Notes under the pieces: model-generated
What the model saw: the letters and a program-made list of their open reading frames with translations, nothing else
What the model was told of the DNA's origin: nothing
The model's database searches: none
Origin: Halopelagius inordinatus
GTDB taxonomy: Archaea > Halobacteriota > Halobacteria > Halobacteriales > Haloferacaceae
DNA length: 64,000 bases
Reading direction: 5' to 3'
NCBI RefSeq assembly: GCF_900113245.1
Contig: NZ_FOOQ01000005.1
Coordinates: 110,170 to 174,169 of the forward strand
Part shown: positions 42,719-51,088 of the stretch, one piece after another
How the letters are laid out: each line of letters begins with the position of its first letter
Numbering within the stretch: position 1 is the first letter of the stretch
Position numbers and translations under genes: made by a program

Positions 42719-44053
42719 TCAGAGTCGTTCGACGAACCGGTCGAACGCCCCGCTCTCGGCGTGAACGTGTGCGTACGTTCCGAGCGTGTCGTACTCCGTG
42801 AGTCCGTCGAATCCGTCGATGCCGGTTCCGCGTTCGACTTCGAACGCGAACGTCGCGTCGGACGCGGGGTCGGCCGTCGAGTAGTGGAACTCGTGACCCC
42901 GAAGCGTCCCTCCGGACGGAGCGGTCAAGCAGTCGCGCGTCGCCCGGAGTGTCACGTGGTCGAGGGCCTGATACCGGTCGCGCATCCGAACGTCGACGGG
43001 CAGGACGCCGGCCATCTCGTGACGCTCTCCCTCCGTGGTCGTCAGCGACTCGCCGAGAGCCATCAGTCCGCCGCACTCGCCGAGGACCGGCATCCCGTCC
43101 GCCGCGCGGTCTGCGAGCGTCGAGAGTGCGTCGGACCGCGAGAGCGTCTCGGCGTGCAGTTCCGGGTAGCCGCCGGGGAGGTAGACGCCGTCGCAGGGAG
43201 GCAACGGGTCGCCGTCGGTCGGCGCAAACGTCGCGACGTTCGCCGTCGCTCGCAGGCGGTCCATCGTGGAGGGGTAGACGAAACAGAAGGCGGCGTCGCG
43301 GGCGACTGCGACGGTCGGACGCGGCGAGTCGGTCGTTCCGCCTCCCGCGGCCTCCGAACCCGAGTGGAGGTCGGCGTCCGACGACTCCGCCAGCCACCCG
43401 GGACGCCGCGCGAGTTCGAAAAGTTCGTCGGCGCGGACGCCGTCGGCCGCCGCGTCCACCGCGTCGGTCGGTAGCGGAGCCTCGTCGCCGGGGTGTAGTC
43501 CGAGGTGGCGTTCGGGGATTTCCAGGTCGTCGCGCGGCGGAATCCGGCCGAAGTACGACAGTTCCGCTGTAAGTGCGTCGCGGATGCCGTCGGCGTGCCG
43601 CCCCCCGTGCGCGCGAGACGCGACGACGCCCGCGACGTCGATATTCGCGCCCGTCCGGGCGGCGAACTCGCGGAACCCGAGCGCAGTCGCGGCGACGCTC
43701 TCCATCCCCGCGCTGGCGTCGACGACGAGGACGACCGGGAGGTCCAACAGCGACGCGATTCTCGCCGTCGACGTGTCGCCGTCGTACAGGCCCATCATTC
43801 CCTCTACGACGCAGACGTCGCCCTCCCCTCGGGCGTACGTCCGGCGCATCCCGTCTTCGCCTTCGAGCCACGGGTCGAGCGTTCGGGAGGGTCGACCGAC
43901 GACGGCGGCGTGGTGTGAGGGGTCGATGAAGTCCGGACCGGCTTTCGCGGGTTGGACCGCGTGGCCCGCGCGTTCGAGTGCGCGACACACCGCGAGGGTC
44001 GCGACCGTCTTTCCGACGCCGGAGGCCGTTCCCGCGAGGACGAACCCCTTCAT
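42719..44053 (-). CDS. cbiA: cobyrinic acid a,c-diamide synthase
   Basis: 444 aa ATP- and glutamine-dependent amidase forming the a and c amides of cobyrinate. N-terminal dethiobiotin synthetase-like domain with P-loop GTASGVGKT (8-16) and the KAGPDFIDP segment (37-45); C-terminal class I glutaminase with nucleophile Cys in GECGGLMALGE and a His/Glu pair near the end (GHEFHYS). Its start overlaps the stop of cbiE by 4 bases, so translation is coupled. Confidence 0.92.
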   Translation of the reverse strand: MKGFVLAGTASGVGKTVATLAVCRALERAGHAVQPAKAGPDFIDPSHHAAVVGRPSRTLDPWLEGEDGMRRTYARGEGDVCVVEGMMGLYDGDTSTARIASLLDLPVVLVVDASAGMESVAATALGFREFAARTGANIDVAGVVASRAHGGRHADGIRDALTAELSYFGRIPPRDDLEIPERHLGLHPGDEAPLPTDAVDAAADGVRADELFELARRPGWLAESSDADLHSGSEAAGGGTTDSPRPTVAVARDAAFCFVYPSTMDRLRATANVATFAPTDGDPLPPCDGVYLPGGYPELHAETLSRSDALSTLADRAADGMPVLGECGGLMALGESLTTTEGERHEMAGVLPVDVRMRDRYQALDHVTLRATRDCLTAPSGGTLRGHEFHYSTADPASDATFAFEVERGTGIDGFDGLTEYDTLGTYAHVHAESGAFDRFVERL

Positions 44054-44820
44054 CGGCGCACCACCAGAATCGACAGGTGGTGAAATCGCGACTCGGCGTC
44101 GGAGTCGGAAGCCGCGGCGTCCGCCGAGGCCAGCGAACCGAGCGTCGTCTCCGTCCGCGTCTCTTCGGGGAAGGTGAGCCGTTCGAAGACGAACGCCGGA
44201 GTCTCGGGGTCGACGCCCGCCTCGCAGAGATGCGCGGCGACGCTCTCGGGCATCACGTCGGGCGGGCGCGGAATCACCAGCAGGTGCGTCTCGGCGGCGG
44301 CGAGAGCGAGTCTGTCGAGATGCGCGGAGAGGTCACCGCGGCGGTGAAGCGAGACGACGGTGGACTCGTCTATCGGCGTCCGCGCGCGGGCGGCCGCCAC
44401 CTGTACCGAGGAGACGCCGGGGACGATTCGAACCGGAGCCTCGACCGCGCGTTCGACGCGCCCGACGAACTGGTGCCCGGAGACGTTCGGGTCGCCCCAG
44501 AGGACGGCGACGCCGCGCGCGTCCGCGTCTGCGACCGCGTCCGCGAACGACGCTATCGTCTCCGTTTGGTCGTCGTAGGAACAGTCGTAGAGCGTCGCGT
44601 CCGTTCGGTCCCGCACCACGTCGAGGACGGAGCCGAACCCCACGACCGCGTCCGCGTCCGAAACTGCGCGGACCGCTCTCTCGGTCAGAAACTCCGGACT
44701 GCCCGGACCGACGCCGACGGCGAGTACCGCCGAGTCGGACGCCGCGTCTCCGAGTCGCTCCGGTGCGGAAGCGGCGACTGCCCCGGGGTCGTCTGTCGTG
44801 AGCGAGTCGTTCCCGGCCAT
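44050..44820 (-). CDS. cbiE: cobalt-precorrin-7 C5-methyltransferase
   Basis: 256 aa SAM-dependent tetrapyrrole methylase. GVGPGSPEFLTERA (35-48) is the family start motif, DADAVVGFGSVLD follows, and LWGDPNVSGHQFVGRV and IVPGVSSVQVAAA are the SAM-pocket segments. The order and length match CbiE rather than CbiH or CbiL. First gene of cbiE-cbiA-cobA; it shares a 60-base bidirectional promoter with the B12-binding protein gene. Confidence 0.85.
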   Translation of the reverse strand: MAGNDSLTTDDPGAVAASAPERLGDAASDSAVLAVGVGPGSPEFLTERAVRAVSDADAVVGFGSVLDVVRDRTDATLYDCSYDDQTETIASFADAVADADARGVAVLWGDPNVSGHQFVGRVERAVEAPVRIVPGVSSVQVAAARARTPIDESTVVSLHRRGDLSAHLDRLALAAAETHLLVIPRPPDVMPESVAAHLCEAGVDPETPAFVFERLTFPEETRTETTLGSLASADAAASDSDAESRFHHLSILVVRR

Positions 44821-44824
44821 TAGA

Positions 44825-44838
44825 GCAACTTAGGTTGC
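44825..44838. promoter_or_regulatory. palindrome in the shared cobalamin promoter
   Basis: GCAAC-TTAG-GTTGC sits in the 60-base space between cbiE and the B12-binding protein. On the cbiE side it would cover the expected transcription start; on the other side it is just upstream of the TATA/BRE. It is a candidate operator for a cobalamin or cobalt regulator. Confidence 0.5.
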
Positions 44839-44849
44839 AGTAGACAAAG

Positions 44850-44858
44850 TTTTATTGG
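44850..44858. promoter_or_regulatory. shared TATA element
   Basis: TTTTATTGG is centred 27 bases before ATG 44881 on the plus strand; its complement (AATAAAA) lies about 33 bases from ATG 44820 on the minus strand. One element may serve both promoters. Confidence 0.5.
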
Positions 44859-44880
44859 ATTAGTTCGTCGCGGAAGATAG

Positions 44881-45993
44881 ATGCGAGACACGACGAGAAC
44901 GTATCTTCTGACGGTAGTGCTGGTGTTGTCGGTCGTCGCCGCCCCGGTCGGGGCGGTTTCGGCCGCGGAGACGACCGAATCGAACGGCGACGCGGCGGTC
45001 GAATGTTCGTTCCCGGTCACCGTGACCGACGCGACGGGGACGGAGGTGACGCTCTCGGAGGAACCGACCCGGGTCGTGACGGTGAATCCGAGCGCGGCTC
45101 AGATCATGTGGGAGATCGGCGCGAAGGAGAAAGTCGTCGGGCTGTCGAAGTACGCGACGAACCTCGACGGGGCCGACTCTCGGATCAACGTCTCGACGTC
45201 GGAGAACGTCGTGAACGTCGAGAAGGCGGTCGGAGCCGAACCGGACCTCGTTCTCGCACCGAACGCGACGGGGACGGAGACAGTCGAACAACTCCGCGAG
45301 GTGGGTCTGACGGTGTATCACTTCCGCGAGGCCGAGACGATGGACGACATCCAGTCCGACGTGGAGACGGTCGGACGACTCGTCGGGGCCTGCGAGGGTG
45401 CAGCGGAGACCGTCTCAGAGATGGAACGCGACCTCGACGTCGTCCGAGAGACGGTAGACGGCCAAGAGAGACCGGACGTGCTCTACAGTTTCTACGGCTA
45501 CACCGCCGGAGAGGGGACGTTCATCCACACGATAATCGAAACCGCGGGCGGAAACAACGTCGCGGCCGACGCGAACATCACCGGCTACAAGCAGGTCAAC
45601 GACGAGTTCGTCGTCGACGCCGACCCCGACTGGATAATTCGCAACTCCGATACGCCGGAGGTGCCGCGGACTGACGCCTACAACAGCACGACTGCGGTGA
45701 AGGAAGACCAAATCGTCGTCGTCCAGATAGAACACCTGAACCGGCCCGCCCCGCGCGTGGTGAACGCGGTGACGAAACTCGCCGAGACGTTCCACCCCGA
45801 GGCGTACGCCGCCGCCGAGGCGACGGACACCGCGACGCCGACGGCCGAACCGACCCCCGAACAGACGGACACGCCCGCGACGGCCGACGACTCGGAGACG
45901 GAGACCGGCGCGCCCGGATTCGGCGTCCTCTCGGCTGTGAGCGTCGTCGCCGCGTTCGGCGCGGTGTCGATGCTCCGACGGAGACGGCGATGA
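44881..45993 (+). CDS. btuF: PGF-CTERM-anchored cobalamin-type ABC substrate-binding protein
   Basis: 370 aa. Sec signal helix (about 8-26), TroA/BtuF-like binding domain (about 45-310: RVVTVNPSAAQIMWEIGAKEKVVGLSKYA, then VGAEPDLVLAPNA), a Thr/Pro-rich linker (about 315-340), and a PGF-CTERM sorting end with PGFG, hydrophobic helix and RRRRR. It should be held at the cell surface to deliver B12 to a BtuCD transporter, whose genes are not in the window. Divergent from cbiE; the start is leaderless-like. Confidence 0.88.
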   Translation: MRDTTRTYLLTVVLVLSVVAAPVGAVSAAETTESNGDAAVECSFPVTVTDATGTEVTLSEEPTRVVTVNPSAAQIMWEIGAKEKVVGLSKYATNLDGADSRINVSTSENVVNVEKAVGAEPDLVLAPNATGTETVEQLREVGLTVYHFREAETMDDIQSDVETVGRLVGACEGAAETVSEMERDLDVVRETVDGQERPDVLYSFYGYTAGEGTFIHTIIETAGGNNVAADANITGYKQVNDEFVVDADPDWIIRNSDTPEVPRTDAYNSTTAVKEDQIVVVQIEHLNRPAPRVVNAVTKLAETFHPEAYAAAEATDTATPTAEPTPEQTDTPATADDSETETGAPGFGVLSAVSVVAAFGAVSMLRRRRR

Positions 45994-46874
45994 GCGAGTC
46001 GCTGTTTCCGGCCGAGACGACGCGGACCCCCCGGGTCGTCTCGACGTCGCCATCGGGGACCGAAATCTGCTACGCTCTGGGCGTCGAACCGGTCGCCGTC
46101 TCGCACTCCTGTGACTACCCGCCCGCGGTGGCGGACCGCCCGGTCATCGACCGGTCGCGGGTCGAAGGAGACGGGAGCGCCGAACGGCACGAGTCGGTCG
46201 GCGCAGCGGAACAGAGCGGCGGCGTCTACGAAATCGACGAGGCGTTACTGGCCGAGCTCGAACCGGACCTCGTCTTGAGTCAGTCGGTCTGCGGCGTCTG
46301 CGCCGTCGACGAGACACTCGTCCGAGAGGTCCTTGACGACGACTCGGTCGAAGTGCTCGGCCTCTCGGCGAGCACGTTCGACGACGTTTTGGCGTCCGTC
46401 CGGCAGGTCGGCGAAGCGACCGGGAGAGAGCAACGGGCCGAGGAGTTGGTAGACGACTGTCTGCGCCGGGTCGCGGACGTGCGGCGCGCCGCGCCCGACG
46501 CCGGGCCGCGCGTCGCCGTCGTCGAGTGGATGGACCCGCTTCGGGTCGCCGGAAACTGGATACCAGACCTCGTGACGGCGGCCGGGGGCGAGTACGGACT
46601 CGTCGCCTCCGGGGACCGAAGCGCCGATGTCGAGTGGGACGACGTGCGGGAGTACGCCCCCGAGGTGGTGGTCGTCGCTCCCTGCAGTTACGGCGTCGCG
46701 GAGACGCGGGAACGTCTCGACGAACTCGCGGACCGTCCGGGGTGGGAGTCGCTTCCGGCGGTCCGAACCGACCGCGTCCACGTCGTCGACGGCGCGGTGT
46801 TGAACCGGTGGACCCCACGGTTGGTCGAGGCACTCGACGACTTCGCCGCGATGTTCCACCCCGACGGAGCGTGA
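45990..46874 (+). CDS. cobalamin-binding-protein homologue without signal peptide
   Basis: 294 aa BtuF-like fold: RVVSTSPSGTEICYALGVEPVAVSHSCDYP, EIDEALLAELEPDLVLSQSVCGVCAVD, and GPRVAVVEWMDPLRVAGNWIPDLVTAAGG. The start overlaps the previous gene by 4 bases. No signal peptide, lipobox or anchor is seen, so unlike btuF it should stay in the cytosol. It contains several Cys, including CGVC, absent from periplasmic homologues. It may receive or sense corrinoid inside the cell. Confidence 0.8.
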   Translation: MSESLFPAETTRTPRVVSTSPSGTEICYALGVEPVAVSHSCDYPPAVADRPVIDRSRVEGDGSAERHESVGAAEQSGGVYEIDEALLAELEPDLVLSQSVCGVCAVDETLVREVLDDDSVEVLGLSASTFDDVLASVRQVGEATGREQRAEELVDDCLRRVADVRRAAPDAGPRVAVVEWMDPLRVAGNWIPDLVTAAGGEYGLVASGDRSADVEWDDVREYAPEVVVVAPCSYGVAETRERLDELADRPGWESLPAVRTDRVHVVDGAVLNRWTPRLVEALDDFAAMFHPDGA

Positions 46875-46928
46875 GTCGGCCGCGGGAGACGAGGCGGCGG
46901 TGCGCGCGGAAAAATCGGGTTTAGGGGG

Positions 46929-47213
46929 TCACTCCCGCGGCTTCCAGATGGCCGTGAGGACGCCCTCCTCGCACTCCGTCGTCTCGTACTCGTACCCTCG
47001 GTCGTCGAGTCGGGGGTAGAGATGCTGCGGTGCCCTGTCGTTCAGTTGGACCACCGCCGTCTCGTCGTCGAGTTCCGCGAGCATCTCGAGCGTCGTCCGG
47101 AGCGGTTCCGGCGGCGGCAGTTCGCGCGCGTCGAGCGTCTCTACGGGACGCGACGGCGGAATCGGTAGGTCGTCGGTCGGGATGTCGTCGAGGGTCGGTT
47201 CGGTCGTGGTCAT
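46929..47213 (-). CDS. DUF2249 domain protein
   Basis: 94 aa from ATG 47213. The DUF2249 core is evident: VETLDARELPPPEPLRTTLEMLAELDDETAVVQLNDRAPQHLYPRLDDRGYEYETTE, with the conserved PxHL/PQHLYP turn. Such proteins are frequent in nitrite/nitric-oxide gene clusters and often hold a heme- or iron-linked hemerythrin neighbour, though their role is unproven. A CGAA-N4-TTCG site lies 38 bases upstream of its ATG, tying it to the nitrite cluster. Confidence 0.82.
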   Translation of the reverse strand: MTTTEPTLDDIPTDDLPIPPSRPVETLDARELPPPEPLRTTLEMLAELDDETAVVQLNDRAPQHLYPRLDDRGYEYETTECEEGVLTAIWKPRE

Positions 47214-47251
47214 ATATCTTCGTAGGGGCGTCACCGCTACGAAGCCGACGC

Positions 47252-47263
47252 CGAACACGTTCG
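47252..47263. promoter_or_regulatory. CGAA-N4-TTCG operator (DUF2249 / 47361 gene)
   Basis: CGAA-CACG-TTCG. Its edge is exactly 38 nt from the DUF2249 ATG on the minus strand and 97 nt from ATG 47361 on the plus strand. Confidence 0.6.
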
Positions 47264-47360
47264 CTCGGGCGGTGGGGACGGCGGAGGCGAGTCGTCGGTT
47301 CGGACCCGGCCGAACCAGTTCGGGGCGAAACCTTCACCCGAGGAGAAACACGTTCCGAGT

Positions 47361-47948
47361 ATGCTTGGATTCCCGTCTCTATCGTCCGGTTCCGACGACG
47401 ACGCCTTCGACGGCATCGACGAGTTCGTTCCCGAACACCTCCCCCAACCGGGTCCGTTCCTGGAGGGACACGACGTTCTGTCCGGCGACGACCACGTCGC
47501 GTTCCACCGAACGACGGAGGAGGTGTTCGAAGAACGCGGCGTCTACGACGTGACGTTCGGCTACAACCTCGCGCGCCTCAACCTCGACCACCGACACCCC
47601 GATTCGGGCTACCGGTACGCGGTAGACCGAGACGACCCGTCGGTTCTCCGAGCGGAGTTCACGCCGACGACGCCGTTCTGTCCGCAGAGTCGGACGCTCA
47701 CCGTCGGGTCGTTCAGAGCGTGGAACGGACTCGCGGAGCGACACGGCTACGAACTCGTCCGGGTAAGCGTCCACCCGATGCACCATCGAAGCGATGCCAT
47801 CGACGACGAACTCGACGAACTCGCGAGGGAGTATCGCGACACCGGTGAACTCCTCGACCCCTCGGAAGCGGACCTCGGCGGCGCGGAATTCCCGACGTAC
47901 GGCGACGGCGACGGAACGGCGGATAGCGACCCGGACGCGCCGTTCTGA
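47361..47948 (+). CDS. hypothetical protein of the nitrite region
   Basis: 195 aa, acidic, no signal. A central domain (about 60-150) with RVYDVTFGYNLARLNLDH, then TPTTPFCPQSRTLTVGSFRAWNGLAERHGYELVRVSVHPMHHRS, resembles the DUF59/MIP18-like fold in which an invariant Cys follows a TPxxPxC-type turn. I would not name it further. Divergent from DUF2249 and sharing the operator-containing spacer. Confidence 0.7.
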   Translation: MLGFPSLSSGSDDDAFDGIDEFVPEHLPQPGPFLEGHDVLSGDDHVAFHRTTEEVFEERGVYDVTFGYNLARLNLDHRHPDSGYRYAVDRDDPSVLRAEFTPTTPFCPQSRTLTVGSFRAWNGLAERHGYELVRVSVHPMHHRSDAIDDELDELAREYRDTGELLDPSEADLGGAEFPTYGDGDGTADSDPDAPF

Positions 47949-48062
47949 CGGACGCCTCGCCCCTTCGACCCCTCGGACGTCGAAAAGGGCGCGGAAAGAG
48001 CGGAAAGTGACGTTGCACTCGCAGTCACAAGTCGGAACCGGCTACCGGCCCTCCCTTCGAGT

Positions 48063-48401
48063 GTGAGTTCCCCACGTGATCGGTACGACGACGAGGAGAG
48101 TCGCTACGGAGTCGATCAGGACGCGAGAGACGAGGACCCCGGAGGGTTCTCCTTCTACCCGTCGTGGGGGTGGGGTGGCGGGTGGGGCTTGCCCTCTGCG
48201 GCCCGCAAAGAGGGGACCGTGCGCAGTAACGAGGGCGCCGGCGACGACGACGACGGGAGCCTCGTGGACGAGGGTCTGATTTCGTTGCTGATCGTCGTCG
48301 GCGCCGTCCTGTTTTTGATTCCCGAACCGGCCACCTCGGCGATCGGAGCCCTACTCCTGTTCGTCGGTGCGGTCGGATGGCTCGTCGATTGGCTACTGTA
48401 G
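48063..48401 (+). CDS. hypothetical protein with C-terminal membrane hairpin
   Basis: 112 aa from GTG 48063. A charged, Trp/Gly-rich soluble half (WGWGGGWG near 35-43) precedes two hydrophobic helices (LISLLIVVGAVLFLI and AIGALLLFVGAVGWLVDWLL). No family recognised; the pattern suits a small membrane protein of haloarchaea. Confidence 0.6.
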   Translation: MSSPRDRYDDEESRYGVDQDARDEDPGGFSFYPSWGWGGGWGLPSAARKEGTVRSNEGAGDDDDGSLVDEGLISLLIVVGAVLFLIPEPATSAIGALLLFVGAVGWLVDWLL

Positions 48402-48493
48402 ACGGTACGTTCTGTTTTACTCCAGACCGCCGTTCAGGAGTCCGGCGACCGAAAGAGACGCTCCCCGCGGGTTTCGACGGGGCGCTTCTCGAC

Positions 48494-49864
48494 TCACTTC
48501 GACGGCGGGGAGTCGTCGCCCGTTCCGGTCGGCCCGTCATCGAGTCCGTCCGGGAGGGGCAGAATCGTGCCGACGACGCCCCGCGGACTGTGTTCGCGGA
48601 CGACAGAGAGGAGGTTCGCGGCGAACAGGACGACGCCGACTGTGACCGCCGCCCCGCCGACCAGTCGGACGACGCCCGGGAGTCCGAACCGGTCGGCCGC
48701 AAGGAGAAGTCCGCCGCCGGTCACCGTCGCGACGAAGTCGGCCGCCGCGACGCGGTGGTCGTACAGGTCGTCTATCGTCGGGACGGGTTCGTAGCCGATT
48801 CGGTCGCCGTAGCTGTGTTCCCAGACGATGAACGGGACGACGTGGTAGAGCGTTCCGAGGACGACGAATCCGACGACGCCGACGACGAGTAGCGACATCG
48901 TCCCCGGCGCGCCGAACCGAGCGTCGGCGGCGAGAGGCGACGAGAGCCACGACGGTGCGGCCGCGACTGCCCACAGCACCGTCGACGCCGCCACGACGGC
49001 GTACCGGCGGAGCATCGCCGACCACGCGAGGTTCGTCGCGAGGAGTCGCCGCCCGAGGACGACGCCGAACCCGAGGAGACTCGCGACGACGAGGACGCCG
49101 CCGAACCGAGCGACGGAGTCGGCGGCGACGAGTCGGCCGAAAGCGAGGACGGCGACGCCGAGGGGGTAGGCGGCGGTTTCGAACCGCTGAATCGACCGGT
49201 CGAGTTCGTCGAGTTCCGTCTGCGTGAACATCGTCGCGAGTTGGTAGAGGGCACCGAGAACCGTCGTGAGAACCGCGCCGAACACCGCGAGTGTGGCGTG
49301 GGCCGCGGCGACGTCTCCGTGGACGAGACCCACAGTCGAGAGAAGGGGATGAGTGAAATCGACCGCGAGCGTGACGCCCAGAACCGTCACGAACGCGAAG
49401 AACACCAGCGCGAGACCGAAGTGGCGTTCGGTCACGTCGAGTGGGCGGGCGGTCGAAAGCGTCCGGCCGACGTTGTAGGCGAACACCCAGAATCCAACGA
49501 GCGCGAGCGCGCCGAAGGCGGGGAGAAGCGCCACGCGCCCGGTGAAGAACCCGGCTGCGAGTCCCGCGACGCCGACGGCGACGCACCACAACTGGACGTT
49601 CGCCAACCGGAGCGAGTGAATCTGTACCCCGGACCAGACGGGGACGAACTGCGTCATCGCGCCGAGGATGGTGAGACAGACCCACCCCGCCAACAGGAGG
49701 TGGAGAGACGCGAGTCCGCCCAGTCCCGCGACCGTTCCGGCGGCGTCGGCGACGGCGACGAAGACGCCGCCGAGGAGGAATCCGAGTCCGACCAGAAAGT
49801 GCCGGAGGGGAACCTCCATCGGGGGTTGACTGTCGGTGTCTACGCCGGGTGGAATCGCGCTCAT
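48494..49864 (-). CDS. 12-TM heme-copper-oxidase subunit I-like / NnrS-like membrane protein
   Basis: 456 aa from ATG 49864, about 12 helices. Helix-embedded histidines occur as SLHLLLAGW, LVHGDVAAAHATLAVFG, and LYHVVPFIVWEHSYG, a pattern shared with cbb3-type subunit I relatives and with NnrS proteins of nitric-oxide stress. It lacks the full set expected of a proton-pumping oxidase. Next to halocyanin, multicopper oxidase and NirK it may reduce or bind NO. A CGAA-N4-TTCG operator lies 38 nt before its ATG. Confidence 0.65.
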   Translation of the reverse strand: MSAIPPGVDTDSQPPMEVPLRHFLVGLGFLLGGVFVAVADAAGTVAGLGGLASLHLLLAGWVCLTILGAMTQFVPVWSGVQIHSLRLANVQLWCVAVGVAGLAAGFFTGRVALLPAFGALALVGFWVFAYNVGRTLSTARPLDVTERHFGLALVFFAFVTVLGVTLAVDFTHPLLSTVGLVHGDVAAAHATLAVFGAVLTTVLGALYQLATMFTQTELDELDRSIQRFETAAYPLGVAVLAFGRLVAADSVARFGGVLVVASLLGFGVVLGRRLLATNLAWSAMLRRYAVVAASTVLWAVAAAPSWLSSPLAADARFGAPGTMSLLVVGVVGFVVLGTLYHVVPFIVWEHSYGDRIGYEPVPTIDDLYDHRVAAADFVATVTGGGLLLAADRFGLPGVVRLVGGAAVTVGVVLFAANLLSVVREHSPRGVVGTILPLPDGLDDGPTGTGDDSPPSK

Positions 49865-49902
49865 GGTCGAGGGTACGACCGCACGGTCCCTCGTCTTGGT
49901 CG

Positions 49903-49914
49903 CGAACACGTTCG
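49903..49914. promoter_or_regulatory. CGAA-N4-TTCG operator (oxidase-like gene)
   Basis: CGAA-CACG-TTCG, exactly 38 nt from ATG 49864 on the minus strand, the same gap as at DUF2249 and the 62796 gene. Confidence 0.65.
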
Positions 49915-50009
49915 GTCGCGGTGAGCGCGGACCCCGATCACCGCTCGTCGATTCGCGCGTCGTTCGGGTTCGGGTTCGGATATCTCGAACACGCCCGAAT
50001 CTGGTGTCT

Positions 50010-51086
50010 TCAGGTCCGAACGCGCCCGTCGGTGTCTCTCTCCGCGCCGACTCGGTGTTCGACCGCGGGTTCGTCGCCGGTCCCCGCTATCCACGCGGTG
50101 ACACCGAACAGTATCGGCGAGACGATAGCGAGGACGGCGCTACCGGCGACCGAGAGGGGCCAGAAGTCCTCCTCCGTGATGCCGCCGCCGTCACCGCCCG
50201 TTCCCGACACCGCCGCCGCGGACCCGTCCACGACGACTGCGCCCTTCATCCCCATCGCTTCGTGCGGCGTGCAGACGTACTTGTACGTTCCCGCCTCCTC
50301 GAACGTCTGGGAGAACGTGTGTCCCGACTCGCCGACCATCTCGCTCTCGAACGACCCGTCGTCGGCGGCCACGTTGTGACTGCCGCCCTCGCCGGACCAC
50401 TCCCAGACCACCGTCGCGCCGGGCGAAACGCGGACGGCGGGCGGGGCGAACGCGAAGTTGCCGTTGTTTCCGCTCGCGCCGACGGTGACCGTCACCTCGG
50501 GCTGACCGGTCCGGTCTACGACGCCGTCGTAGTTGCTCACGCCGTCGAACCAGCCGTCGAGTTCCTCGGACGCCCCCGCCTCCGCGGACTCGGTGGTCGA
50601 GGACCCCCCGGAGGCACCGCCCGCGGCGTCGCCGACGACGACGGCCCCTTTCATCCCCATCGCCTTGTGGGGCACGCAGGCGTACGTGACGACGCCTTCG
50701 CTCTCGAAGGTGTGGGAGAACGTGTGGCCCGACTCGCCCGTCATCTCGCTCTCGAACGAGCCGTCTTCGGCGACGACGTTGTGGCTGCCGCCGTTGCCGG
50801 TCCACTCCCAGACGACGGTGGTTCCGGGGTCGACGTTGATAGCGGCCGGACCGAAGCCGAACCCGCCGCCGTTGGCCTCGGACCCGACGCTGACGGTCAC
50901 CTCCGAGGCACCCGTCTCGTCGACGACGCCATCGAAGTTGTCCGTGTTCGAGAACCACTCGTCGAGGCCCGACGACTGCGCGGAGACGGGCCCCGCAGAG
51001 CCGAGTGCCGCGCCGGCGACGGCGCTACCCGCGACACCTCGGAGGACGGTGCGACGCGCCAGGGTGGATGCGTTGCTGTCGGACAT
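50010..51086 (-). CDS. double-domain halocyanin (blue copper protein), copy 1
   Basis: 358 aa from ATG 51086. Tat signal (ARRTVLRGVAG, 10-20), two plastocyanin-like halocyanin domains (about 40-152 and 175-287), a Gly-rich linker, and a C-terminal anchor helix (309-334). Type-1 copper ligands are His102, Cys137, His140, Met145 in domain 1 and His237, Cys272, His275, Met280 in domain 2. It should pass electrons at the outer membrane face. It starts 2 bases after the multicopper oxidase stop, so they form one operon. Confidence 0.92.
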   Translation of the reverse strand: MSDSNASTLARRTVLRGVAGSAVAGAALGSAGPVSAQSSGLDEWFSNTDNFDGVVDETGASEVTVSVGSEANGGGFGFGPAAINVDPGTTVVWEWTGNGGSHNVVAEDGSFESEMTGESGHTFSHTFESEGVVTYACVPHKAMGMKGAVVVGDAAGGASGGSSTTESAEAGASEELDGWFDGVSNYDGVVDRTGQPEVTVTVGASGNNGNFAFAPPAVRVSPGATVVWEWSGEGGSHNVAADDGSFESEMVGESGHTFSQTFEEAGTYKYVCTPHEAMGMKGAVVVDGSAAAVSGTGGDGGGITEEDFWPLSVAGSAVLAIVSPILFGVTAWIAGTGDEPAVEHRVGAERDTDGRVRT

Positions 51087-51088
51087 TG

